Shown: positions 33,772 to 45,492 of the stretch, piece by piece
How the letters are laid out: each line of letters starts with the position of its first letter
How positions within the stretch are numbered: the first letter of the stretch is position 1
Assembly (NCBI GenBank): GCA_037501455.1
Contig: CM074858.1
Span: 81,256,501-81,320,500 of the forward strand
Source of the DNA: Lantana camara
Lineage: Eukaryota; Streptophyta; Magnoliopsida; Lamiales; Verbenaceae
Direction: 5' to 3'
Length of the DNA stretch: 64,000 nucleotides
Notes under the pieces: model-generated
The model's input: only the letters and a program-made list of their open reading frames with translations
Databases searched by the model: none
Told to the model about the DNA's origin: nothing
Translations under genes and position numbers: made by a program

Positions 33772-35149
33772 ACTTGACTTGCAGAACAAAAGTTTCTACA
33801 TAAAATTACGATTTTAGCCCCTCGATCCAACGACTTCTTTGATCCCGAATTGCTTTTATATGATCCAATATGTAGTGAAACAAGATGTTATCATGCCACA
33901 TTAGATTTTCCTCGTCATCTCGTATCATTTCCGCCGTTCGTCATATTTGGTCCATTTTAGGTCATGTCTCACGTATACACGTCGTGTTTACACAGGTCAC
34001 GAGGGCGTGGACGAGGAGCAGGCTCCGTAGAGCATATCCTTATTTTATTTTGTAAGAAAAGGTGAGGTTTTGTTTTAAATAAATAGAACCCTACAACCTT
34101 TTTGTGCTATTTTCGGCCAAAAAGTATTATATTTATAAACGTTTTTGAAAATATAAACATTTCAAGCAAGCAAGCCATTAGTGTCACGATTTGTAACGCC
34201 CCGATTTTCAGACAGTCAGGTACGCTCGACACGTGTGGGTTTCGAGCGTTAGGATTTTATTTTATTATTTTCATTTATTTAATTCATAAGTGTTATATTA
34301 ATCTTATAAATTGTGATCCAACATGATTACGTGAAAATATATGAAATATATGTCAACTTGAGGATTCTTGTATGAATGGAATTTAATTGTTACGTGAATT
34401 AAGTGTTTAATTTGATTTAATTGCCAAATTGTCCTTAAATGCTCATTCATTTTAATTAAGGGACCAAATTGCATGAAAGCTTTGTGAACCTAGTTGATCA
34501 TTTCCCAACCTTGGGTACTCAATTGCATAACTTATAGAACTTAGGGATTTGATCATAAATATTCCTTTTTCTCCCAAATATATCGATACATGCTTCCCTT
34601 TCATCATCTTCATTCATTTTATCCCAAAATCATCATCCTTCCTTGCTCCTCTCTACCGAGCCAAAACTATGAAAAGGGAAGAAGAGAAATCATTCATCTT
34701 CAAGCTATTTTTCAAGAAAGCTAGGGAATTCAAGCTCAAGCAACTATGGTCATCATCTTTTTCCATCTATTTTCACTTGAAGGTATAGTTGAGCATGTAT
34801 GTGAATTCTTGGGAATAATCCATGAAGCTAGGGTTATGATTTTGGTGTAACAACTTGTCTATATGATGTTAGAGGCAATACTTCAAGCTTTAGACTTGAA
34901 AATATGCATGAAGTCTTGAAGAATATAAGATTATAGGATGAATTTATATATAAGCTAAAGTTGGTGATTGTGATGATTAAAGCATGGATTATGTGTTTAT
35001 ATTGTGTTTTATTGTACTTTAAGCATGTATATATGTTTCCTTCTATGAATTATAAAATATGGAATGGATTATGAGTGTTTTGGGAGCTTTGGGAGCTTGG
35101 TTCGTAGCTCCCCTGTTCTTCTCCCCTGTTTCTGAACCTTCTGTGTAAC

Positions 35150-35346
35150 GGGAACGGCCGTTCCCGTCCCCTTTGCAATTGGGGAATAGCCGTTCCCATT
35201 ATTTGAATAGTGTGTCAGGCGGCGAGGACGGGAACGCCCGTTCCCACTTTGTCTCACAGACGGGAACGGCTGTTCCCATCTTCGGGGAGCCCGACAGTGG
35301 GAACGACCATTCCCACTTTGAACTGAAACCTGGAACGGCCGTTCCC
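35150..35346 (+). repeat. Palindrome cluster in L8, GGGAACGNNCGTTCCC type
   Basis: Six sites: 35150, 35182, 35230, 35262, 35299 and 35332. The two middle bases and an occasional CpG vary, while GGGAA and TTCCC arms are kept in nearly all. Confidence 0.9.
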
Positions 35347-35840
35347 AGCTCTCTGGTAGTGCAGAAACTTTCTGCATAAAAATGGAATTTTGGGACGTCG
35401 TTCCAACGGGTTATTTGACCCCAAATTGCTATTATATGATTGATTATATGTCGAAACAACATGTTATCATGCTACATTGTATATTGCTCGATGTCTCGTA
35501 TATGATCATGCCGTGCATCGTTATATGGAATAATATGCTAGAATTGTGGTCTCATGCACGTACATTGTTCCGTTTCTTGTCCAGTTATTCTCCAGGGCGG
35601 AGATTGTGGATCATGACCACGTTCACGCATTCACGAGTTGTGTGTCGCCTGTCAGGTGAGGTTTAATTTCTAGTTATATAGAACCCGTATAACCTTTACG
35701 TGGTTTTGACCCAAAGGTATTTATATTTATAGTTTTATGAAAGCTCCTATTATTTCAAGCATGTTATTGTTCATGAATCAAGCAAGTAGGTCATGTTAGT
35801 GTGCATGAATCAAGCATGTCATGTCAGGAAAGCAAGCCAT

Positions 35841-36149
35841 GTGTTCTCCTGGCCAGGTCCTCCTTAGTGAGGGCGCTGGACAGGTCTTAGAGCCGGTGAT
35901 TGTCCGTCCAATCACAGAAAGAACAATACCCTATCGTGTTCGTGTGTTCTCTTGGCCAGGTTCTCCTTAGTGAGGGCGCTGGACCGGTCTTAGAGCCGGT
36001 GGTTGTCCGTCCAACCACAGGAAGAACAAAGGCCTATCGTGTACCCGTGTTCTCCTGGCCAGGTTCTCTTTAGGGAGGGCGCTGGGCTGGTTTTCGAGCT
36101 GGTGGTTGTCCGTCCAACCACAGGAGAAACAACCCATCGTGTTACAAGC
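35841..36149 (+). repeat. 103-bp tandem repeat, three units
   Basis: Units start at 35841, 35944 and 36047 with GTGTTCTC(C/T)TGGCCAGG. Each contains a hairpin around TCCGTC: GTGATTG/CAATCAC in unit 1 (35896-35915), and GTGGTTG/CAACCAC in units 2 (35999-36018) and 3 (36102-36121). The array is inside solo LTR L8 and is not seen in the other LTRs. Confidence 0.92.
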
Positions 36150-37055
36150 AAGTCATGTAGTGATTGCATGATCTCCATTCCATGAACGTGCTAAGTGATT
36201 ACACTATTGCATGATTGCACGATAATTGAATTGCGTGATCACCTAATGATTATCAAGCAAGCGAGCATGTTTATCGATTGCATGAAAAGAACAAGTATTT
36301 AATATTGATAGTTGTATTCTCGGGCGAAGCTACATTATTATTGAACTCATATATTTATCTTTTACAAATCTTTGCTTAAGAATATAATTTGCATGTTATC
36401 TGCGCTAATATGTATTTAAACCCCTCACTCGGTCTTCACAGACTGACACCTCCACCTTTCAGGTTACTGCAGGTGCGTGCTAGGCGGGAGTTGAGTCGAG
36501 TCGAGTCCAGTTCATGTAGTCATGTCATCCGTGGTTCGTGTATTTATTTATTATGGAATTGTAGTTATTGTTATTGTTAAATTGGAGATGATAATGTATT
36601 GATATGATAATTTGAAATATATTTTATTTGGTAAACGAGAAATGTTATGATTCGACAAATGGAAATAAGTGATAGTGTTTACTTTATGCTTCCGCTTTAT
36701 CTTATTGCACGTTTTAGTTATCCCGCCTAGCTTGTCGAGTATTGCATAGTCACCCGTTCGCTATAGGTTGATTCATGTACGGAGTGGCCATTTCGTAGGT
36801 GGATTGACCTATAGTGCGGGGGTGTGGTACCTCCACGTGTCAAGGGGTGCTACACGATTTCAAGCAAGTTTGGCGAGTACATGATTGCACGTGGGCCCGA
36901 GGGTAATTCTTGAGCCAACCGGGAAAGCAAGGGCTGACTGGTAACTCCTGAATTATCCTCACATTGTTGGGATCACCCCCGAAGCCACTAGGAGATTAGT
37001 GGTGGAAGGAGTTCCGTGTCTAGGGAGTCATGTTCCCTACACACACCATGTCGTG

Positions 37056-37083
37056 GATAGTTGGGCCTTGCAAACCCACTATC
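37056..37083 (+). other. LTR hairpin in L7
   Basis: GATAGT(T)GGG pairs with CCCACTATC around CCTTGCAAA. The homologous position in RE-5 (39864-39891) has GATGGTGGG/CCCACCATC. Confidence 0.7.
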
Positions 37084-37895
37084 ACCCGGAGGAAGAAGGA
37101 GACTGGGGATTAATCCGGCATGTCGGGTTATCCTCGGGTTATTGCATGTTTTCAAGCGTGAAATTTTCTAACTGAGCACTAATTGGAAATGCATGATCAT
37201 GGATTGAATTAATATTGCAAGCACGTATTGTCACGATTGGTGTAAAGGTTGGAGAATCGCCCTTACTCGCCGGGGCCACATGTTCATGAAATGTTCAAGT
37301 AAAATATTAAAATGATTAGTTGTAATCTCGGGCAAAGAATAAGTCTTCTTGAACTATATATATCTATTACCTTTCCAAAGTCTTCACCTGAGGCTACAAC
37401 TTGCATGTGATATGTGTTATATAATTTATTGCCCCTCACTCAGTCTTCGGTAGACTGATACTTTGCTTTTCAGGTACTTGAGAGCTTGGTCGTGCTAGGC
37501 GGGAGTCTGGTCCAGTTTGCATATCACGGGTCTAGCATTGTACCGTTCACGTATACACTTTTGTTAGCTATCATGTATGATCATTACTATCACGTTTTAA
37601 AGACTCCAGCATGTATAGCATATTGAGAGATGATAATGTATTGATAGTTAAGTTGGTACCTATTATGTATCTGTTCGGTAAATATGGTACCTATATGTAT
37701 AATTGTTTCATTGCTCCCGCTCTTATATTCATGTTGTGGGTTTAATTATGTTGGGGGAGTGTCCCGCCTAGCTCGTTATTTTTTTTAATTGTCACCCGTT
37801 CGCTATAGTTTTAGTTTATGTATGAATTGTCCGTTTCATACGTGGATCGAGACTATAGTGCGGGGGATGTAGTGCCTTGGGTTTAGGGTGCTACA

Positions 37896-38069
37896 CCTAC
37901 CCTGAAGACCTTGCACTTAAACCCGAAACACTTGCTTTTCTTCTCAAAGCATCAGCCACTACATTAGCTTTGCCTGGATGATATTGAATTGTGCAGTCAT
38001 AATCCTCTAAGAATTCCATCCAACGCCTCTATCTATTGTTAAGTTCCTTCTGGGTAAAAAGATACTTGA
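37896..38069 (-). pseudogene. RE-4 fragment: RNase H end
   Basis: Minus strand; reads KYLFTQKELNNR, a stop, [20 protein letters not shown], then ANVVADAL, the conserved end of the Ty3/gypsy RNase H domain. It continues directly from the fragment that ends at 48061 (DHKSL). RE-5 lies between the two. On the left it is cut by L7. One in-frame TAG replaces a residue that is Gln in RE-5. Confidence 0.9.
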
Positions 38070-39010
38070 TGTAACGCCCCAGCTTTCGGCATTTCAGGTA
38101 TGATCGACACGTGTGCGTTTGAGAGTTAGCTTTTAATTATTAATTGTTCATTTCTTTAATTTTCTATAGCATGACATAATTTTATAAAATTATATTCTTG
38201 ACATTTTATTGAAAATTCATATCATATCATATTTATTGGATATATTGAACGTGATTGCTATGTGAATTATTTTCCCGAATGTGATTTATTTCTTTTATGG
38301 CCTTAATTGCTCATTTTCATGAATATGGGATCTAATTGCATTGGACCACATTGATCATTTAATTTTGGAAATGGACTTGATTGCATAACTTAACAAGTGA
38401 AAGGATTTAATAGCAATTTGGCCATCTCTTCCCTCTTTCATAGCAGCCTTCACGTACCATTACATCCCATTTCGTACAAAACATTTCTTCCTTGTTCTTG
38501 CTTCCTTGTTCAACCGAGACCAAACCCTCACTTTGAAGAGAGGAGATTTCATCCATTCAAGCTAGTTTTTTGTGGGTTTTGGGATCATAGAAGCATCATC
38601 ATCATCATTTCTTCATCCTAGCTTCCATTTCTCTCATTTGAGGTATTTATGGAGATTGAATGATTTTATTGAAAATATGTGATGTATGGGGCTTTGTAAT
38701 GGCTTGAGTAAATTGTGTATTTATTGTTGGAAATATGTTTGTGATCATTAAGCTTGAGTTTGATGCATATATCTTGAGTTTTATGAACTTGGAGCATGAA
38801 TGAGTGTATGGGTTTTGAATGATTGATTGTTGATGATCTAACATGGAATTATGTGTTTTTATGAGTTGTTATCGATCTATTTGTATGTTAGCATAATTGT
38901 TGCATCAAATATGTGCATTACATCTTGAGTTTGATCCATTTTGGTGGTTGATTGTTGTGCTTTGTTGCTGCTCTGTTCTGTCTTCATTTTTACAGCAGCT
39001 CTCGTATTTT

Positions 39011-39237
39011 GGGAACGGCCCTTCCCAACCCCAGTTCAAAACTGGAACGGCCGTTCCCATGATGCTGAGACAGTAGGCCAACGAGACTGGGAACGGCCGT
39101 TCCCATTTTGGCCTTTGAGCCGGAAGGGCCGTTCCCAGCTAAAACGTTTTTCCCTTTTAGAAAACACTGGCGCGTTTTCTGTAGGCCATGGGAACGGCCC
39201 TTCCCATTTTCAAAGGGAAGCCGGAACGGCCGTTCCC
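39011..39237 (+). repeat. Palindrome cluster in RE-5 5' LTR
   Basis: Six sites of GGGAACGNNCGTTCCC type at 39011, 39044, 39089, 39122, 39190 and 39223. The site at 39089 is a perfect 16-bp palindrome. Confidence 0.9.
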
Positions 39238-39863
39238 ATAGTCCAGAAAGTGCCCAAAATTCACTGCATAAAATTGCATTTTTAGCACCTCGATCCGACG
39301 GCTTCTTTGACCCCTAATTGCTATTATATGACTGATTACATTTTGAAACGTAATATTTTTATGGTACATTGTATTTTTCCCGTCGTCTCGTTGCATTTCC
39401 GCCGTTCGTCATATTTGGTACATTTTGAGTCGTGTTTCACGGGCAATTGTCTTTCTTGCACAGACCAGCTTCCTGGTGACGAGGAGCAGGCCCCGTGAGC
39501 TGTTTCCTTGGATATTTTTGGGTCGTTCAGGTGAGGTTTAATTTTAGATAAATAGGACCCGTACAACCCTATGTGAAGTTTTAAGCCAAAACCTATCTTT
39601 ATACTTATAGTTTTCAAATGAGATTGGTTTTCAAATGTTTTACCGAACTATTGAAGGGATTGATTGATTGATTGATTTGGCGAGTATTGTATTGCACTGT
39701 GGGCCCGAGGGTAGTGACTCGAGCCAACCGGGAAAGCATGGGCTGACGGGTAACTCGAGAGCTATCCTCACCAAACTGGGATGAACCCTGAACCCTCTAG
39801 GAGATTAGGGGAGGAAGGAGTTCCGGGCTTAGGGATTCATGTACCCTCTGCCCAGATTGATTG

Positions 39864-39891
39864 GATGGTGGGACCTTGCAATCCCACCATC
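39864..39891 (+). other. LTR hairpin in RE-5 5' LTR
   Basis: GATGGTGGG and CCCACCATC, exact 9-bp complements around ACCTTGCAAT, followed by ACCCGGAGGAAGAAGG, which is shared with other LTRs. It is repeated in the 3' LTR near 47287-47314. Confidence 0.8.
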
Positions 39892-40645
39892 ACCCGGAGG
39901 AAGAAGGCGTTATTGAAACTGCTAATTGTGCACAGTAATGAACTGCTTGATCACCTAATCACCTAATAATTGATTGATTGATTGATTGTACACAGTCGGT
40001 GTAAGGTTGGAGAATTGCCCCACTCGCCGGGCCACAAATTGATTGTATTGAATTGATTAAATTGCAAATGAATTAGTTGTAACCTCGGGCGATAGAATCT
40101 TTTACTTTACTAAATTGTATTATTTTCCGAAAATTATTACCCGAGACTATGACTTGCATGTTGGTGCGCTTATATTTATTTATACCCCTCGCTCAGTCTG
40201 TGTTGGACTGACACCTCAACTTTTCAGTGTTTTGCAGGGCGTGCTAGGCGGGAATTTAGAGTCTAGTGGTCTTTAAATTTGGGTCTAGCACACTTCATTC
40301 CCACATTTTGTTATGTATAGCTTGGGATATTTTGTATCAGGCCTTGTTATCTATTTTTGTTGGGAGATGATAAAGTATTGATAGTGTGATTGTTGGTACC
40401 TATAAGTAAATAAATAAATATGGTACCTATACGTATCGAATGAATGTTATTGCTTCCGCTTTTTAATACTCTGACTTGATTGTTGGTTGGTTTTAAATTG
40501 AGGGTACCCGCCTAGCCTTGAGTCCTTTTATTGTCTCCCGTTCGCTATAGCTTTGATTCATGTATGGATTGTCCATTTCATATGTGGATTGGGTCTATAG
40601 TGCGGGGGATGTGGTGCCTGGCGTTCCGGGTGGTACATCCTACGG

Positions 40646-40659
40646 TGGTATCAGAGGCC
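40646..40659 (+). promoter_or_regulatory. RE-5 primer-binding site
   Basis: TGGTATCAGAGGCC, eight bases after the 5' LTR; complementary to initiator tRNA-Met at its first eleven bases. Confidence 0.88.
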
Positions 40660-40886
40660 GGTTGCAAAATCGGGTCTCTAGTGTCGTGTCTTGTGAGTCT
40701 AGGTTGCACGGAATAGGAACTAATTGTCAATTTGAGAGTCTTGCATTGTTATTTGATACTTGAACCTACTTGACTTACTTGAATTTGGGGTGACTTGTTG
40801 AGTTTTGAATTCATGTGCAATTGACGAGTTATTTGCACACATTGGCATTACTAATCGACCATGCACCATAGTGACTTTATTTCAAG

Positions 40887-43157
40887 ATGGCTCGCGATAG
40901 ACATCATCGTGATCGTTCTCCTAGACATCGACATCATCGTCATCATCGCCGGGAGAGATCACCACCTCCTCCTCCACCTCCTCAGGCTCAGCCACAGGAC
41001 TTTATGAACGCAGTGGTGGGTCTTATTGATCAGAGAGTCCGGGATTATGTTCCACCACCACCACCAGTTGCACCACCACAGCCTGGAGGCCAGATTTTAG
41101 CTGTTTTCAGGGAGTTCCAGAACCAGCATCCTCCCAAGTTTTATAAAGGGAATGATATTCAGGCCGAGCAGTGGCTGAAAGAGATTGAGAGGATATGGGA
41201 GCTTATCCCGTGTGGGTCCCGGGAGAAGGCCCGATGTACCATTTCTTTGATTCAGGGCGAGGCATACTCATGGTGGGAGAGTGTCCAGATTGTGTTAGCT
41301 GCTACAGGTGAGGAAGTGAATTTGGCAGTCTTTGTCAGAGAGTTCCAGAACAAGTTCATTCCTCCATCTTCTCGCACTAGAAGATTGAAGGAATTTACAG
41401 AACTGAAGCAAAGAAACAGGTCGATCTCAGAGTACATCGCCGAGTTTGAGAGATTGTCCCGCTATGCTCCTAATATAGCGAGTGATGATTTCCATAAGGC
41501 GATGCAGTTTGTTCAGGGCCTTAGACCGGATATTCAGGTAGCAATTGAGGCGGTCAACACGAGCACCTGGGTGAAGGCTACCAAGAAGGCACTATTGGTT
41601 GAGGATTCAGTGAATGCGAGGCGATCTACTTACCGTTCAGGTTCAGGTTCGGGCTCAGGGTCTGGATCGGGTTTCAGAGGTTCTGGATCGGGTTTCAGAG
41701 GTACCGGATCAGGGTATAAGGGTTCTGGCTCGTGTTCTGCTTCAGGCAAGAGGCCGATGGTTTACTCTTCTCCACCACCAGCTCCACAGGGCCCAGGGAA
41801 GAAGCCCCGATCAGCAGGACCAGTGATTCGAGCTCCAGTTGCTCCAGCTTTGCCACCACCACCCGAGAGGCCTTATTGTACCTTCTGTGGACAGAGGACA
41901 CACGTCTATGATAACTGCAGGAGGCGTCTGGGTTTATGCCTACTTTGTGGGAGCGATGGGCATTTGGTAGACGGCTGTCAAGATCGCAGGGTACCACCAC
42001 CGGGAGCACCGAGACCACTGATTAGGGCTCGTGCTTATGCTTTGGAGGGTGAGCAGCAGGATGCTGATATTGATCCAGCCGCGGTAGTTGAAGGTACCAT
42101 TTGCATACATAGCACGAACATTCATACCTTGTTTGATCCGGGAGCTACTCACTCCTTTCTTTCGAGTGCTATATCTGTTTCTTTGCCTTTGCTTGTTACT
42201 CGTTCTTCTGCATGTTATGTGGTTAGTACTCCTTTTGGTGGTAGTTTAGAATCTGATCGGGTGTTCAGAGAGGTTCCGGTGAGCATCAAGGGTCGAGTTT
42301 TCTTGTCAGACTTCATTGAGTTGCCGATGACTTGCTATGGATCTATTTTGGGCATGGATTGGTTGTACAGACATTCTGCCACAGTTGATTGTAGAGCGAA
42401 GAAGGTTCAGTTGGGATCAGATTTGGTAGTAGGTTGGAGTTCCAAGACTGTACCGCTACTTTCTTTTTCTGAAGCTCATAAGTTGGTTCGAGAGGGAGCC
42501 ACGGGTTTCATTGCTTATATTCTCAACAAACCCAAGGATCAAAGTAAGCTGGAAGAAACGGAAGTAGTGAAGGAGTTTCCCGAGGTCTTTCCTGAGGAAT
42601 TGGATTCTTTACCTCCAGAACGAGAAATTGAGTTTGTGGTTGATTTGTACCCAAATGCAGAGCCCTACTCCAAGACTCCGTATCGTATGGCTCCGGCCGA
42701 GTTGAAAGAGTTGAAGACTCAACTTGATGCGTTGTTGGAGATTGGGTACATTAGACCGAGTTCTTCTCCCTGGGGTGCACCGGTTTTGTTTGTAAAGAAG
42801 AAGGACGGAACCTTGAGAATGTGTATAGACTATAAGGAGTTGAACCGGATGACGATCAAGAACAAGTATCCTCTTCAACAGATCGAGGAGTTGTTTGACA
42901 TACTTCAGGGATCGAAAGTCTATTCGAAATTGGATTTCAGACAAGGATACTACCAGCTGCGTATCCGAGCAGGGGATATTTCTAAGACAGGATTTAACAC
43001 TCGGTACGGGCATTATGAGTTTGTTGTGATGCCGTTTGGTTTGACTAATGCCCCAGCAGCTTTTATGGATATGATGCACAGGATCTTCAGGCCTTTTCTG
43101 GATAAGTTCCTGGTCATCTTTATTGATGATATCCTGGTTTTCTCGAAGTCTGCCTAG
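40887..43157 (+). CDS. gag-pol: RE-5 gag, protease and first part of RT
   Basis: First 756 codons of a Ty3/gypsy polyprotein of the Tekay/Del chromovirus type. The N-terminus is Arg/His- and Pro-rich. The gag domain is at about residues 70-235 (YSWWESV near 127). A Gly/Ser repeat is at about 252-290. Two CCHC knuckles follow, [14 protein letters not shown] and [14 protein letters not shown] (about 330-365). The protease has [10 protein letters not shown] near 415, with DPG where DSG is common. RT motifs are [13 protein letters not shown] and FIDDIL near 745, with the Asp pair present. A TAG at 43155 stops the frame 11 codons past that motif; the rest of pol continues in the same frame. The ATG at 40887 lies about 230 bases after the PBS. 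Confidence 0.92.
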   Translation: MARDRHHRDRSPRHRHHRHHRRERSPPPPPPPQAQPQDFMNAVVGLIDQRVRDYVPPPPPVAPPQPGGQILAVFREFQNQHPPKFYKGNDIQAEQWLKEIERIWELIPCGSREKARCTISLIQGEAYSWWESVQIVLAATGEEVNLAVFVREFQNKFIPPSSRTRRLKEFTELKQRNRSISEYIAEFERLSRYAPNIASDDFHKAMQFVQGLRPDIQVAIEAVNTSTWVKATKKALLVEDSVNARRSTYRSGSGSGSGSGSGFRGSGSGFRGTGSGYKGSGSCSASGKRPMVYSSPPPAPQGPGKKPRSAGPVIRAPVAPALPPPPERPYCTFCGQRTHVYDNCRRRLGLCLLCGSDGHLVDGCQDRRVPPPGAPRPLIRARAYALEGEQQDADIDPAAVVEGTICIHSTNIHTLFDPGATHSFLSSAISVSLPLLVTRSSACYVVSTPFGGSLESDRVFREVPVSIKGRVFLSDFIELPMTCYGSILGMDWLYRHSATVDCRAKKVQLGSDLVVGWSSKTVPLLSFSEAHKLVREGATGFIAYILNKPKDQSKLEETEVVKEFPEVFPEELDSLPPEREIEFVVDLYPNAEPYSKTPYRMAPAELKELKTQLDALLEIGYIRPSSSPWGAPVLFVKKKDGTLRMCIDYKELNRMTIKNKYPLQQIEELFDILQGSKVYSKLDFRQGYYQLRIRAGDISKTGFNTRYGHYEFVVMPFGLTNAPAAFMDMMHRIFRPFLDKFLVIFIDDILVFSKSA

Positions 43158-45458
43158 GAGCATGCAAGACACCTTCAGTTGGTATTAAGGACTTTGAAGG
43201 AGCATCAGTTGTTTGCCAAATTCAGCAAGTGTGAGTTTTGGATTGACAGGGTGTCATTCTTGGGTCACGTGATTTCGGGCAATGGTTTGGAAGTCGATCC
43301 TTCCAAGATTGAGTCGGTTCTGAAGTGGGAGAAACCTAGGAATGCCTCTGAGATTAGGAGTTTCTTGGGATTGGCAGGTTATTACCAGAGGTTTGTTAAG
43401 GATTTCTCCAAGTTAGCAGCTCCTTTAACCCGGTTGACGAAGAAGAATGTGAAATTCGATTGGGATGAAGATTGTGAGAAGAGTTTCACTTTCTTGAAAG
43501 AAAAGTTAGTGTCTGCTCCAATGTTAGCCCTTCCGGAAGGTTCTGAAGGATATGCTGTTTATACGGATGCTTCTAAGGAAGGCTTGGGATGTGTGTTGAT
43601 TCAGAAGGGTAAAGTAATTGCTTATGCATCCCGAAAGTTGAAAGAGCATGAAAAGAATTATCCGACACATGATCTTGAGCTTGCTGCCGTAGTCTTTGCA
43701 CTTGAGAAGTGGAGACAATATTTGTACGGGGTGTCCTTCGAGATTTTCACCGACCACAAAAGCCTCCAATATTTATTCACTCAGAAGGATTTGAATATGA
43801 GGCAACGACGTTGGATGGAAAGGTTGGAAGATTATGATTGCACGATCAAGTACCATCCTGGTAAAGCCAACGTGGTCGCCGATGCACTTAGTAGGAAGGT
43901 TAGTGTGTCGAGCTTGGAAGTGGGTGAAAGCAGTGGAATCGAGCCAATTGTTTTAAGGGCTCGAGTTTCTAATATTTCGGTCCAGCCAGAGTTGAAGCAC
44001 AGGTTGTTTGAGGCTCAGAGTACAGATATGGAAGTTCAGAGATTGGTAGCTAAGGCAAGAGCTGATCCGGAGTGTCCATTCGGGTTCGATGAAACCGGTC
44101 TTCTTCGTTTCAAGAACCGAGTGGTTGTACCCGAAGAGTTGAAACGGGTATTGCTCGAGGAAGCTCACAGATCGGCTTATTCTATCCACCCCGGAGGAAA
44201 CAAGATGTATAAGGATTTAAGGCAATATTATTGGTGGCGTGGATTGAAGAAAGATGTGGCCGAGTTTGTGAAGCATTGTCTCACTTGTCAGAAAGTGAAA
44301 GCCGAGCATCAGAAACCGGGAGGTCTTCTTCAGCCGTTACCTATTCCTGAGTGGAAGTGGGAACAGGTGACGATGGATTTCGTGTCCGGATTACCTAAAG
44401 TGAAAGGTGGGTTTGATGGGATTTGGGTGATTGTGGACCGTTTGACGAAGTCTGCACATTTTCTGCCGGTTCGGATGTCGTATAAGATTCGCAAGTTAGC
44501 CGAGCTTTATAACCGGGAGATTGTTAGGCTTCACGGGATTCCGATCAGTATAGTTTCTGACAGAGATCCACGGTTCACTTCGAGGTTGTGGCGTGAATTG
44601 CAAGAGGTTCTGGGTACGAAGCTCCAGTTTAGTACAGCTTTTCATCCTCAGACGGATGGTCAGTCCGAGAGATTAATAAGGTATCTCGAGGATTTGCTTA
44701 GAGCTTGTTCTTTGGATTTTCAGTCTTCTTGGCATGATCAGCTACCTTTGATTGAGTTTGCATACAACAACAGTTTTCAGGCTTCGATTGGAATGGCACC
44801 GTATGAGCTACTTTATGGTCGGAAGTGTCGTTCTCCGTTGTTCTTTGACTTGGAAGAGTGGAAATGGACTAAGCAGGAAGGTGTTAAGAAAGGTGAGAAA
44901 TTGGAGAAACCTTCCAAGGCCGTTGAAGCTATGATTGAGAAAGTCCAACTAATAAAACAACGGATGAAATCAGCTCAGGACAGACAGAAGAGCTACGCCG
45001 ATCGTCGCAGAAGGGATCTCGAGTTTGAGGTTGGAGACCGGGTATTCTTGAAAGCGTCTCCACGTAAAGGATTTGCTCGGATTGGGAAAGGAGGTAAACT
45101 TAAACCTCGTTATTTAGGTCCTTATGAAATTTTGGAAAGAATTGGAGAAGTTGCTTACAGATTGGATATACCACCGAGTCTCACGGGGATTCATAATGTA
45201 TTTTACGTGTCTCAGCTGAGGAAATACTACCCCGATGAAACCGAGATCATTCCTGTCGAAGAAGTGGAATTGGAACCGAGCCTTACCTTTGTTCAGAAAC
45301 CGGTTAAGATATTGGATAAGAAGTTTCAGGAATTAAGAAACTGGAGGATTCCCTTGGTTAAGGTTCTTTGGAGAAGTGATAAGACAGAAGAAGCCACGTG
45401 GGAGACCGAAGACAAAATGAGACGGTTCCATCCAGAGTTGTTCCCTTACGATCAGTGA
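43158..45458 (+). CDS. pol: RE-5 pol remainder: RT end, RNase H, integrase, chromodomain-like tail
   Basis: Same frame as the preceding segment and open throughout (the first ATG is at 43179). The RT connection includes [18 protein letters not shown]. RNase H has [25 protein letters not shown] and [10 protein letters not shown]. The integrase zinc finger comprises [15 protein letters not shown] and [12 protein letters not shown]. The catalytic core shows [19 protein letters not shown] and [12 protein letters not shown], the D, D and E positions. Next come [17 protein letters not shown] and a chromodomain-like end ([18 protein letters not shown]). The order RT-RNase H-integrase is diagnostic of Ty3/gypsy. 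Only the single TAG prevents a full-length product. Confidence 0.93.
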   Translation, partial: EHARHLQLVLRTLKEHQLFAKFSKCEFWIDRVSFLGHVISGNGLEVDPSKIESVLKWEKPRNASEIRSFLGLAGYYQRFVKDFSKLAAPLTRLTKKNVKFDWDEDCEKSFTFLKEKLVSAPMLALPEGSEGYAVYTDASKEGLGCVLIQKGKVIAYASRKLKEHEKNYPTHDLELAAVVFALEKWRQYLYGVSFEIFTDHKSLQYLFTQKDLNMRQRRWMERLEDYDCTIKYHPGKANVVADALSRKVSVSSLEVGESSGIEPIVLRARVSNISVQPELKHRLFEAQSTDMEVQRLVAKARADPECPFGFDETGLLRFKNRVVVPEELKRVLLEEAHRSAYSIHPGGNKMYKDLRQYYWWRGLKKDVAEFVKHCLTCQKVKAEHQKPGGLLQPLPIPEWKWEQVTMDFVSGLPKVKGGFDGIWVIVDRLTKSAHFLPVRMSYKIRKLAELYNREIVRLHGIPISIVSDRDPRFTSRLWRELQEVLGTKLQFSTAFHPQTDGQSERLIRYLEDLLRACSLDFQSSWHDQLPLIEFAYNNSFQASIGMAPYELLYGRKCRSPLFFDLEEWKWTKQEGVKKGEKLEKPSKAVEAMIEKVQLIKQRMKSAQDRQKSYADRRRRDLEFEVGDRVFLKASPRKGFARIGKGGKLKPRYLGPYEILERIGEVAYRLDIPPSLTGIHNVFYVSQLRKYYPDETEIIPVEEVELEPSLTFVQKPVKILDKKFQELRNWRIPLVKVLWRSDKTEEATWETEDKMRRFHPELFPYDQ

Positions 45459-45479
45459 ATCTGGGGACCAGATTCTTTT

Positions 45480-45491
45480 AAGGAGGGAGGA
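45480..45491 (+). promoter_or_regulatory. RE-5 polypurine tract
   Basis: AAGGAGGGAGGA, one base before the 3' LTR. Confidence 0.9.
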
Positions 45492-45492
45492 T

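Larger units (their letters stand above)
34192..36854 (+). mobile_element. L8: solo gypsy LTR with perfect TSD
   Basis: 2,663 bp from TGTAACGCCCCGATTTTC to GGGGTGCTACA, flanked by CGATT on both sides and inserted inside L7. There is no internal region, so the element was reduced to one LTR by recombination between its two LTRs. It carries its own palindrome cluster and a three-unit tandem repeat. Confidence 0.95.
32588..37895 (+). mobile_element. L7: gypsy 3' LTR, split by solo LTR L8
   Basis: TGTAACGCCCCGG at 32588 to GGTGCTACA at 37895; about 2.64 kb once L8 and one TSD copy are removed. The two halves join cleanly at CGATT (34187-34191 / 36855-36859). It is the 3' LTR of an element related to RE-5 that inserted into RE-4, whose sequence resumes at 37896. 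It has a palindrome cluster, and a hairpin at 37056-37083. Confidence 0.88.
38070..40637 (+). mobile_element. RE-5 5' LTR
   Basis: 2,568 bp, TGTAACGCCCCAGC to GGGTGGTACA. It has the same length as the 3' LTR, with about 30 substitutions counted by eye and no indels. The left TSD is CTTGA (38065-38069), against ATTGA at 48061-48065; four of five bases agree, and the interrupted RE-4 coding sequence joins across them. Its long AT-rich 5' part holds no gene. Confidence 0.95.

Noticed and set aside
39011..39237. The palindromes could be transposon terminal repeats or MITEs.
   Set aside because: Sites are 16 bp, many per LTR, at irregular spacing, with no TSDs and no element body between them.
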